Positions 1 to 5,169 of a stretch of DNA of 5,201 nt are shown in pieces. How positions within the stretch are numbered: the stretch's first letter is position 1; every line of letters begins with the position of its first letter. The translations under genes were made by a program, and so were the position numbers. Below the pieces are notes generated by a model that searched no databases, was not told the origin of the DNA, and saw nothing but the letters and a program-made list of their open reading frames with translations. Origin of the DNA: JASEJA01 sp038872535 (GTDB taxonomy: Archaea > Thermoproteota > Bathyarchaeia > Bathyarchaeales > Bathycorpusculaceae); NCBI GenBank assembly GCA_038872535.1, contig JAVZJY010000061.1, forward strand, positions 1 to 5,201, read 5' to 3'.

Positions 1-709
1 GAGGTATGGCGCTCATTTCGCCGACTTGCCCCCTGAAACCAACGCCTACCGGAGTGCTTTCACGCAGTGGTTCATATTCTGGTCCAAGAGCCTTCTTCAT
101 TATTGTTGATGCTTCTTGGGAAGCTGCCAGCGCAATTTCAACATCCCACAAGCCTTCACTCGTATATTCTTGCAGTAAACTGTGGGCTAGGTTTGCCCAT
201 TTTGCGCTTTCTCTTATTAGGGCTATTTCCTCTTCAGATTTTATTATGCGCATGAAAGGAACCAAATTTTTCATGTCCACAAACTTGGTTTCACGAAGTT
301 TTTTTGTTATTGGCGGACCCTTATAACCCCACATGGCGGCTGCTCCAGATTTGTTGTCTATTCCTATGCGCTTCTTCGCCAAACCCATTTCTTTTAGGAA
401 TTCCGCAAAAATGTCTATGGGATGTTTTTCGCCGGGATAATCCAAATAAGTCTTCACTTCCTCAATGATTCTCGTTTTTAATGGGATGTGGTCCCTTTCG
501 AGCAGTGGTCCCATGAAGGTGATTTTGCCGTCTACTGGTATTATTAGGGCTGCTGGACGTTCTGTTGCCAAAAAAGAATAGCCTGTCAGATAAAATATGC
601 TTGTTGTGTTTGTTAGATATAAGGCGTCAAGTTTTCGCCTAGCCAAAACTTTTCTCACGTGCCCAATGCGTCGTTTATATTCAGCTTCGCTTATGGAAAA
701 TTTTGCCAT
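1..709 (-). CDS. M24-family metallopeptidase (Xaa-Pro aminopeptidase / creatinase-like), 3' end cut by the window edge
   Basis: The frame is open from an ATG at 709-707 to the left edge, giving 236 complete codons without a stop, so the gene is partial. Residues 1 to about 140 look like a creatinase-type N-terminal domain: an opening helix rich in Arg/Lys, LDALYLTNTTSIFYLTGYSF at 28-47, then a run of beta strands. Residues 149-165 (LVPFMRIIKSEEEIALI) are the hallmark junction into the pita-bread catalytic domain of M24 peptidases, which starts here. FRGQVGEMSAIP at 225-236 matches the segment just before the first catalytic His, so all metal ligands (Asp, Asp, His, Glu, Glu) lie outside the window and catalysis cannot be checked. 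Family members are cytosolic dinuclear metal aminopeptidases that remove residues before proline, but the fold also serves creatinase and other non-peptidase reactions, so the substrate is open. A strong SD (713-718) supports the start. It is the third gene of the minus-strand cluster, 53 bases after trmI. Confidence 0.85.
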   Translation of the reverse strand, partial: MAKFSISEAEYKRRIGHVRKVLARRKLDALYLTNTTSIFYLTGYSFLATERPAALIIPVDGKITFMGPLLERDHIPLKTRIIEEVKTYLDYPGEKHPIDIFAEFLKEMGLAKKRIGIDNKSGAAAMWGYKGPPITKKLRETKFVDMKNLVPFMRIIKSEEEIALIRESAKWANLAHSLLQEYTSEGLWDVEIALAASQEASTIMKKALGPEYEPLRESTPVGVGFRGQVGEMSAIP

Positions 710-712
710 TTT

Positions 713-718
713 ATCACC
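713..718 (-). promoter_or_regulatory. Ribosome binding site of the M24 peptidase gene
   Basis: Read on the minus strand, the leader is AAGGTGATAA followed by A and the ATG. GGTGAT is complementary to the conserved archaeal 16S rRNA tail. Counting from the end of the GG pair there are 7 bases to the ATG. This matches the spacing at the other genes here and fixes this start. Confidence 0.75.
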
Positions 719-744
719 TTGAAATTTCAGATTATAATGACGAT

Positions 745-752
745 TGCATAAA
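745..752 (-). promoter_or_regulatory. Possible internal TATA box before the M24 peptidase gene
   Basis: The 53-base gap after trmI contains TTTATGCA on the minus strand (752-745), with a second AT-rich candidate TTATAAT (738-732). A transcript starting about 25 bases after the first box would have a leader of roughly 15 bases ending in the SD. This would allow separate transcription of the peptidase, but the match is weak and cotranscription is equally likely. Confidence 0.25.
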
Positions 753-762
753 TGCCTTTTCA

Positions 763-1539
763 CTATTTCAAGGCTTTTCGGGCGAATGTTATATAGCCCG
801 TATGTCCAGTCATCAACGTTTGTGGTCGCGTTTTTCCACGTTCAACTTGCATTTCACGCATTAGACATTCAACAGTTTCCACATTCACAAAACCGTTTTC
901 TTTTAGGGCTTCGACTGTTTTGACTACTTGGTCTATTGTTGGGCTGAAGGAGACTATTGTTCCGCATGGTTTTAGGGCATTGTAAGCGTGGGGAACTACA
1001 AGCCATGGAGTTGCCAAATCCAATATAACTGCGTCCACATTGCTTTCGTCTATTCCAGCAGTAACATCCTTATTTTTCAGTTCCACAAAATCAATTAAGC
1101 CTGCACGTTTCAGATTTTTCTCTGCTGTCCTTTGAAATTCTTCTCTGATTTCGTAACTGTAAACCTTCCCTTCTGGCTTAACATAATGAGCTAGGGCTGT
1201 TGTTAGTGCGCCTGTGCCTGTTCCAGCCTCTACAACGAGGTTTCCTGGTCCTATTCCGCTGAACATTATTATTAAGGCTATGTCTTTCGGGTAGGTTATC
1301 TGGGTTTTTCGTACCGATTTCATTATGAAATCGCATAAGAGAGGCTTTAGGGCTTTGAATTCATAGCCTAAATTGCTCAAAACAGTAATGCCATACTCTT
1401 TTCCAATTAAATCATCAAATTTTATAAATCCCTTGTGAGTGTGGAAGTTTTTTCCAGCTTCCGCTTTAACGAGATAGGTTTTTCTTTGGCTTAGGTATAG
1501 GAGGATGTAGTCGCCTTCCATTATTTTCTGATTTGACAA
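763..1539 (-). CDS. trmI: tRNA (adenine-N1)-methyltransferase TrmI (m1A57/m1A58), archaeal type
   Basis: This is a 258-residue class I SAM-dependent methyltransferase of the TrmI/GCD14 family, which methylates N1 of adenines 57/58 in the tRNA T-loop and normally works as a homotetramer in the cytosol. The N-terminal small beta domain (about 1-65) has EGDYILLYL at 8-16 and NFHTHKG at 31-37. The family signature TYPKD is at 82-86, with Tyr where the Pyrococcus enzyme has His. SAM motif I, EAGTGTGALT, spans 104-113. The acidic strand YSYEIREEF spans 127-135, the Asp of motif IV is D174 in LDLATPW, and the family C-terminus RPQTLMTGHTGYITFARK spans 238-255. Length is normal. The start shown is TTG with a weak upstream GTGA (1549-1546). 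An ATG at 1521 (MEGDY) has no SD but matches the usual family N-terminus, so the first six residues are uncertain. The gene begins 9 bases after the aldolase-Fae stop, indicating one transcript. Confidence 0.93.
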   Translation of the reverse strand: MSNQKIMEGDYILLYLSQRKTYLVKAEAGKNFHTHKGFIKFDDLIGKEYGITVLSNLGYEFKALKPLLCDFIMKSVRKTQITYPKDIALIIMFSGIGPGNLVVEAGTGTGALTTALAHYVKPEGKVYSYEIREEFQRTAEKNLKRAGLIDFVELKNKDVTAGIDESNVDAVILDLATPWLVVPHAYNALKPCGTIVSFSPTIDQVVKTVEALKENGFVNVETVECLMREMQVERGKTRPQTLMTGHTGYITFARKALK

Positions 1540-1548
1540 TAGTGGTCA

Positions 1549-3027
1549 CTATGGCGTGTATTTGAAGGGATGCTTGGCACGGTCTTTATTTTCTATCAGT
1601 TCGTCTATGTTTGGTCTGCCTTCTATGGCTTTGCGGATGGCGTGGCGCATGGCCTTATAATTGTTTATGTAAACACGTTGTCTATCCACAGCTGTGGGGT
1701 GAACGAAAACATTTGCGATTATAATTAAGTCTTCAACAGCTTCTTTTGGAATTGTGCCGTCTGCAACGCTGTCGACTACTGCTTTGGCTACGGCTGTTTG
1801 GGCTGGTCCATAGACCATGCTGGCTTGGCGCATACTCGTAATCGTAACCGTTGGCACTATTAGGGTTACTGGTTTAACTGTCAAGTTTGGCTCCAAAATC
1901 GCCAACAAAGGCTCATGTCCAGGCGTTGGGGCAGCCTTAGCCTTTGCAAAAGCCTCGCCTACTGGTCCATCATTTTTGCCTATGATTAGGTCTATGTGAG
2001 CAACTTCTGCGCCATATCCAGCCAAGGCTTCGCCAACACGCAATTTGAAATTTCTGATTGTTTCTGGTGTTATGTTTATAGTCATGAAACGTTCTTCTAT
2101 GGGTTTTTCGGTAATTTCAAATGTTATTGGTTTTGGTGTTATTTTGCCGATTTTTTCTAAGTCTAGGCGCAGTTCTTCTCTTGCTTCGTAGGTTAATTCT
2201 CCGCCCACGCTAAGCGGCTTTCTGACTGGTCCAACTTTTATTTTCATCATGTTTAATGCTTCTTTTGTGCCTACGGCTCCGCTTCCAGCTATTATTCTGG
2301 CTATTTTCTGCACTTTGTATTGGAGTTCTCGGGCTTTTTGCAATTCGCCATTTTTTACGTGGTTGTAGATTTGAACCCAAATGTCTGGTATGACATTGGC
2401 GCTTGCAAGTATAGCGCCAGAGCATCCAGCGGCTAATGCTGCCACGACAACTTCGTCGTGTCCGCATAAAACATTAATTTTGTCTCTAACTTTCTCTAGA
2501 ACTGCTAAAATGAAGCTTAGTTGTCCGCTGCTGTCTTTTAAGCCCACAATGTTTGGGATTTGCGCCAAGTCTTCAACCATCTGCCAAGGCAATGGCAAAC
2601 CAGTGCATTGTGGAATGTTGTAGAGGATTATGGGCATGTCAACCTTGCTTGCAATTGTGTCATAATGCTCGTAAATTCCACGGTCGGTTGGTTTCAAATA
2701 GAAAGGCGTAACAATTAAAGCGGCATCACATCCAACGTCCTTTGCATATTTTGTCATTTCCAAGGCTTGGTCTGTTCCACTTGCTCCTGTCCCAGCGATG
2801 ACCGGAACTCGTCCGTTAACCTCGTCAACAACAATTTTAATGACACTTTTCTTTTCCTCGGTTGTTAAATTAACAAATTCGCCGGTGGTGCCGCATGGGA
2901 CAACGCCGTGAACTCCTAACTGAATGCAATGGTTAACCAAAGCGCGGAGTCTTTCTTCGTCAACGGTCTTTCCATCATCTGTAAAGGGCGTAACTAGGGC
3001 GGGTAATATTCCTTCAGGCTTAAACAT
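1549..3027 (-). CDS. Fusion protein: DapA/NAL-family class I pyruvate aldolase + formaldehyde-activating enzyme (Fae)
   Basis: One uninterrupted 492-codon frame joins two enzymes. Residues 1-296 are a full-length DapA-family aldolase: GTTGE at 46-50, the TPFY segment with Y110, catalytic Tyr Y136 in YNIP, Schiff-base Lys K164 in GLKDSSG, and GHDE at 189-192. The position of E. coli DapA Arg138 (PSRTG) is C141 in PQCTG, so the substrate is probably not aspartate semialdehyde. After a linker rich in Pro, Thr and Glu (297-314), residues 315-492 are a complete Fae: VGEAL at 331-335, EVAHIDLIIG at 341-350 with the catalytic His H344, LLAILEPNL at 374-382, MRQA at 399-402, GPAQ at 407-410, VFVHP at 440-444 and the family tail HPF at 486-488. 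Fae condenses formaldehyde with H4MPT to methylene-H4MPT. By inference the aldolase half makes or consumes pyruvate plus an aldehyde, possibly formaldehyde itself. No SD precedes M315, so a separate Fae product is unlikely. The ATG at 3027 has a good SD. The protein is presumably cytosolic and leads the operon with trmI. Confidence 0.95.
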   Translation of the reverse strand: MFKPEGILPALVTPFTDDGKTVDEERLRALVNHCIQLGVHGVVPCGTTGEFVNLTTEEKKSVIKIVVDEVNGRVPVIAGTGASGTDQALEMTKYAKDVGCDAALIVTPFYLKPTDRGIYEHYDTIASKVDMPIILYNIPQCTGLPLPWQMVEDLAQIPNIVGLKDSSGQLSFILAVLEKVRDKINVLCGHDEVVVAALAAGCSGAILASANVIPDIWVQIYNHVKNGELQKARELQYKVQKIARIIAGSGAVGTKEALNMMKIKVGPVRKPLSVGGELTYEAREELRLDLEKIGKITPKPITFEITEKPIEERFMTINITPETIRNFKLRVGEALAGYGAEVAHIDLIIGKNDGPVGEAFAKAKAAPTPGHEPLLAILEPNLTVKPVTLIVPTVTITSMRQASMVYGPAQTAVAKAVVDSVADGTIPKEAVEDLIIIANVFVHPTAVDRQRVYINNYKAMRHAIRKAIEGRPNIDELIENKDRAKHPFKYTP

Positions 3028-3035
3028 GCGATTCG

Positions 3036-3039
3036 CCTC
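3036..3039 (-). promoter_or_regulatory. Ribosome binding site of the aldolase-Fae gene
   Basis: The minus-strand leader reads AGAGGCGAATCGC before the ATG at 3027. GAGG plus the following CGA partly matches the archaeal GGAGGTGA consensus. It lies 8 bases ahead of the start, in line with the other genes in the window. Confidence 0.65.
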
Positions 3040-3056
3040 TTTTTATTTAAGTCATG

Positions 3057-3088
3057 TTTTCATATCATATAAACTTTGGATATGCAAA
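3057..3088. repeat. Imperfect inverted repeat around the TATA box of the aldolase-Fae operon (possible operator)
   Basis: The arms TTTTCATATC (3057-3066) and GATATGCAAA (3079-3088) are complementary at 9 of 10 positions, including a perfect 6-base core CATATC/GATATG. They are separated by 12 bases that include most of the predicted minus-strand TATA box. A dimeric helix-turn-helix repressor bound here would block TBP. The DNA is AT-rich, so a chance match is possible. The arm spacing is too wide for a strong hairpin role. Confidence 0.35.
3066..3073 (-). promoter_or_regulatory. Putative archaeal promoter (TATA box) of the aldolase-Fae / trmI / M24 operon
   Basis: On the minus strand CCAAAG (BRE-like purine/A run) precedes TTTATATG (3073-3066), a good archaeal box A. 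Initiation about 25 bases on, near 3044, would leave a leader of roughly 17 bases that carries the SD at 3039-3036. It is the only convincing promoter for the three-gene cluster. Confidence 0.55.
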
Positions 3089-3117
3089 TAAGATGTTTCA
3101 TGATTGGAAGAAAACTT

Positions 3118-3131
3118 GAAAACGTTTAAAT
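3118..3131 (+). promoter_or_regulatory. Putative BRE and TATA box of the divergent plus-strand gene
   Basis: GAAAACG (3118-3124) followed by TTTAAAT (3125-3131) resembles the BRE plus TTTAAA boxes common in Thermoproteota. A start about 25 bases downstream, near 3153, gives a leader of 15-20 bases that just includes the GGAGG at 3161. The box lies about 50 bases from the divergent operon's TATA box, so the two promoters could be co-regulated. Confidence 0.55.
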
Positions 3132-3160
3132 TGGCTAAAAATAAAATAAGCTCACTATCT

Positions 3161-3165
3161 GGAGG
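3161..3165 (+). promoter_or_regulatory. SD GGAGG that decides the start of the plus-strand gene
   Basis: GGAGG ends only 2 bases before the ATG at 3168 but 8 bases before an in-frame TTG at 3174. The three other genes in the window with a clear SD have 7-8 bases from the GG to the start codon, so the TTG fits the local rule and the ATG does not. Confidence 0.6.
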
Positions 3166-3173
3166 ACATGTTT

Positions 3174-4460
3174 TTGGATGCTCTTAGGGAAAAGCTGAGA
3201 ATCGAAGAAGCGAATCTGAAGGAAATTAACGATTTTCTTTTGCGGAAAGATAACCCCTTAGTGAATAGGTTATTAGAAATTATTGATAAATATGGCAGTG
3301 TCAAAGAAATCAATCGTAAAGCCATAGAAGCCAGCAAACTCGAAAACTTGATGAAAAAACTTGAAAAGAAAAAGTCTCCATTTTTGAAGGATATTGAATG
3401 GCTTATAAAACAGCGAGATGCGGAAGCCTTCATTAGCATACCAGCCTATCGCAGAAAAGTTTTGGGAAAAAAAGCTGATTCCATGAAGTTTGACGAAACC
3501 TTTGCCGTCACATTGGAGATTAGCGCCTCAAACTTTTTCCCATGGCTTATAGAAGAGGCGAAAAGAGCCATTGAAAAAGAAGAGTTGATGCCAGCCCGTT
3601 ACATTCGAGTTCGTAACATGAAGGAGCAGGTGGAGGATGACGATATTTTGGCTTTTGCTGCAGCCATGCAAGTTATAGGCGCCTCTTACGTGCAAACCCT
3701 AGACACAAAAGGAACAATGCCTGGACCAGACGGCGCACCAATAAACGTTCACTTGGGCGGTCCAGAAACCATAACTGGCTATTTTGGGGGTGTGGGTGTT
3801 CCAAACCATTACGCCTTAAAATGGGTGGAGGAACTTCTCCATTATTACACTGAATACGGCGTTAAACAAGTTTTAAACGTGAATTCTGGAACTGTACTTT
3901 TGGGATATTGGCTTTTCAAGCTTGGAATAGACATAGAATTCAAAATTTCAGTTTTTCTTGGAAACGATAATCCCTACTCCATCCTTTGGGCTCTAATGAC
4001 AGCGAAACTTTTCAGCAGGGAGGATGGCAGAACACCGCTTATAGGCTTTAACCTCTCAAATTCCGTGAATAATGAAACAATTGAACTTTCGGCATATATC
4101 AGAAAAGCCTTCAACTTTGAAGACATTATCCGCATCGAACACCACATTGTCGAAACACAAAAAAGTATTGTGAGACAACCATACGACCGCCTTAACGAAC
4201 TTTTAGAAATAGCGGACCATGTCAAAAACATAAGTGCCAAACATGAGGGCGGGATTCCAGAAGTTGACAAAAGCAGAGAGCATCCATCAGACATACTGGA
4301 CTACTTTATGCCGAAAAAAGAAATAATGGCACAAGGGCTTATGCCAAAACTCCTACAAAACTACTTAGATAAGCATGACGCTGTCAACAGAACAGCCCGC
4401 GCACTAACGGAAAGAGGCTTAACCTTTATTGCAGCACAAAACTTGCACAAGATGAAATAA
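3174..4460 (+). CDS. Uncharacterised protein with a helical N-terminus and a possible alpha/beta-barrel core
   Basis: I do not recognise this family. From the TTG at 3174 it has 428 residues (430 from the ATG at 3168, which lies too close to the SD). Residues 1 to about 95 are charged and strongly helical, with a Lys/Glu-rich stretch (KKLEKKK near 61-67) that could be a coiled coil. From about 105 the protein alternates hydrophobic strands and helices: YVQTLDTKG at 172-180, HLGGPETITGYFGG at 193-206, QVLNVNSG at 232-239, FKISVFLGND at 256-265, PLIGFNLSNSV at 288-298, IIRIEHHIVET at 318-328 and ISAKHEGG at 353-360. This periodicity, with Gly-, His-, Glu- and Asn-bearing strand ends, is what a TIM-barrel enzyme with a metal or phosphate site would show, but that is inference. 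There is no signal peptide or membrane segment, so it is probably cytosolic. It is divergent from the aldolase-Fae operon and may share its control region. Its stop lies 14 bases from the convergent surface-protein gene. Confidence 0.85.
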   Translation: MDALREKLRIEEANLKEINDFLLRKDNPLVNRLLEIIDKYGSVKEINRKAIEASKLENLMKKLEKKKSPFLKDIEWLIKQRDAEAFISIPAYRRKVLGKKADSMKFDETFAVTLEISASNFFPWLIEEAKRAIEKEELMPARYIRVRNMKEQVEDDDILAFAAAMQVIGASYVQTLDTKGTMPGPDGAPINVHLGGPETITGYFGGVGVPNHYALKWVEELLHYYTEYGVKQVLNVNSGTVLLGYWLFKLGIDIEFKISVFLGNDNPYSILWALMTAKLFSREDGRTPLIGFNLSNSVNNETIELSAYIRKAFNFEDIIRIEHHIVETQKSIVRQPYDRLNELLEIADHVKNISAKHEGGIPEVDKSREHPSDILDYFMPKKEIMAQGLMPKLLQNYLDKHDAVNRTARALTERGLTFIAAQNLHKMK

Positions 4461-4474
4461 AGAAAAGAGAAAGT
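4454..4474 (-). terminator. Possible U-rich terminator of the surface-protein gene
   Basis: Just past the minus-strand stop at 4475 the minus strand reads as an almost pure pyrimidine tract with several T runs (complement of 4454-4474). Archaeal RNA polymerase often terminates at such T-rich stretches without a hairpin. The tract overlaps the last codons of the convergent gene. No comparable T run follows that gene on the plus strand within the 14-base gap. Confidence 0.3.
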
Positions 4475-5158
4475 TTACCAGTACTGTTTTGGTTTCCGCA
4501 TCGCCAAATACAAAGTGGTTATGACGAAGAAGAAGGCTATTATGGCTAAGACTCCAACAGCAACCCTCGTATTGTTAAGCTCACCTAATCTTCCTTCAAG
4601 CTCTGTGTAATTTTTCATTAGTTCCCAGTAAGTCTGGTTCAATTGTGTGAAGGTATCATTCAACTCTCTATATGCGTCTTTAAGCCCTTCAAATTCAACA
4701 TTTCTTATCACTGTTATTGAGAAGCCCTCGGTTTTTTGGAATGAATCCTCTTGAATTAAATATTTCAAAATAAATTCTACATATGCCGCTCCCCAAACTT
4801 TAGGGGGAACCTGCACAGTAATTTCGTACTCGAGTGTTTGGTTAAAGTATAATGGTTCATCTTTGAATATGGAAGTGTTATTTAGTGAAATCTTCTGCTC
4901 GCCTTCTATGAAGCCATAGATACTAATGTTTAGATATTCTATGTGAACGATTGCGGCTGTACAGTTTAACCAAAGTCTGACAGTCAAGGTTCCGTTCGGA
5001 TCAGTTTTGTTTGTTGCATCAATCCTCATCGTGATTCCAGCATAATCTTTGTAGAAGAATGTTTGCATCTCGTCTAAGGATTGCGCTCTTGCTTGATTGA
5101 GAATTGCAACCGTTAGGATTAACGTTTTAAGAATTGCCATAATTTTCAGTTTTTTCAA
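4475..5158 (-). CDS. Secreted, sequon-rich surface protein with coiled-coil stalk and C-terminal membrane anchor
   Basis: The 227-residue protein starts at TTG (5158-5156) behind an excellent SD. Residues 1-25 form a Sec-type signal peptide: Lys-rich start, hydrophobic core AILKTLILTVAIL at 8-20, and an Ala-Arg-Ala cleavage site before Q26. Residues 27 to about 150 are beta-rich with an immunoglobulin-like or S-layer-associated look, including TVQVPPKVWGAAYVEFILK near 113-131. Residues 155-195 form a heptad-like stalk. Residues 199-220 are a single transmembrane helix followed by the short basic tail RKPKQYW, placing the body outside the cell. There are 11 Asn-X-Ser/Thr sequons, 4 of them in the stalk (N167, N174, N183, N195), consistent with archaeal N-glycosylation. 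The architecture resembles small archaeal envelope proteins. I do not recognise a named family, and no catalytic motif is visible. It converges with the preceding plus-strand gene and has no evident functional link to the aldolase-Fae operon. Confidence 0.85.
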   Translation of the reverse strand: MKKLKIMAILKTLILTVAILNQARAQSLDEMQTFFYKDYAGITMRIDATNKTDPNGTLTVRLWLNCTAAIVHIEYLNISIYGFIEGEQKISLNNTSIFKDEPLYFNQTLEYEITVQVPPKVWGAAYVEFILKYLIQEDSFQKTEGFSITVIRNVEFEGLKDAYRELNDTFTQLNQTYWELMKNYTELEGRLGELNNTRVAVGVLAIIAFFFVITTLYLAMRKPKQYW

Positions 5159-5162
5159 TGTT

Positions 5163-5169
5163 TCACCTT
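5163..5169 (-). promoter_or_regulatory. Ribosome binding site supporting the TTG start of the surface-protein gene
   Basis: The minus strand reads GAAGGTGAAACA directly before TTG. AAGGTGA pairs with the 16S rRNA tail, and there are 7 bases from its GG to the TTG. The next in-frame ATG, codon 7, lies inside the signal peptide and would remove its Lys-rich start. No TATA box is recognisable in the 43 bases left before the window edge. Confidence 0.7.

Noticed and set aside
6..326. Open frame of 106 codons on the plus strand at the left edge
   Set aside because: It lies wholly antisense to the M24 peptidase gene, whose translation matches a known family. It has no SD or promoter and is a shadow.
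1547..1549. GTG overlapping the fusion gene's stop as an alternative trmI start
   Set aside because: It is not in frame with TrmI. The same bases may instead serve as a weak SD (GTGA).
2083..2085. ATG of M315 as the start of a separate fae gene
   Set aside because: There is no SD upstream, no stop between the domains, and the linker reads in frame from the aldolase, so one fused product is the simpler reading.
2210..2467. Minus-strand 85-codon frame inside the aldolase-Fae gene
   Set aside because: It is out of frame within a clearly conserved coding region. Its Arg/Ser-rich composition is typical of a frame shadow.
3028..3167. Small RNA or riboswitch in the divergent intergenic region
   Set aside because: Predicted leaders on both sides are only about 15-20 bases, too short for a riboswitch, and no stable stem is visible.
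3155..3439. Minus-strand 94-codon frame overlapping the 5' end of the plus-strand gene
   Set aside because: It is antisense to a longer gene with a promoter and SD of its own. Its Ser/Phe/Leu-rich content mirrors Lys/Glu codons on the other strand.
3974..4294. Minus-strand 106-codon frame inside the plus-strand gene
   Set aside because: It is antisense to the core region of the longer gene, with no start signal and no recognisable domain.
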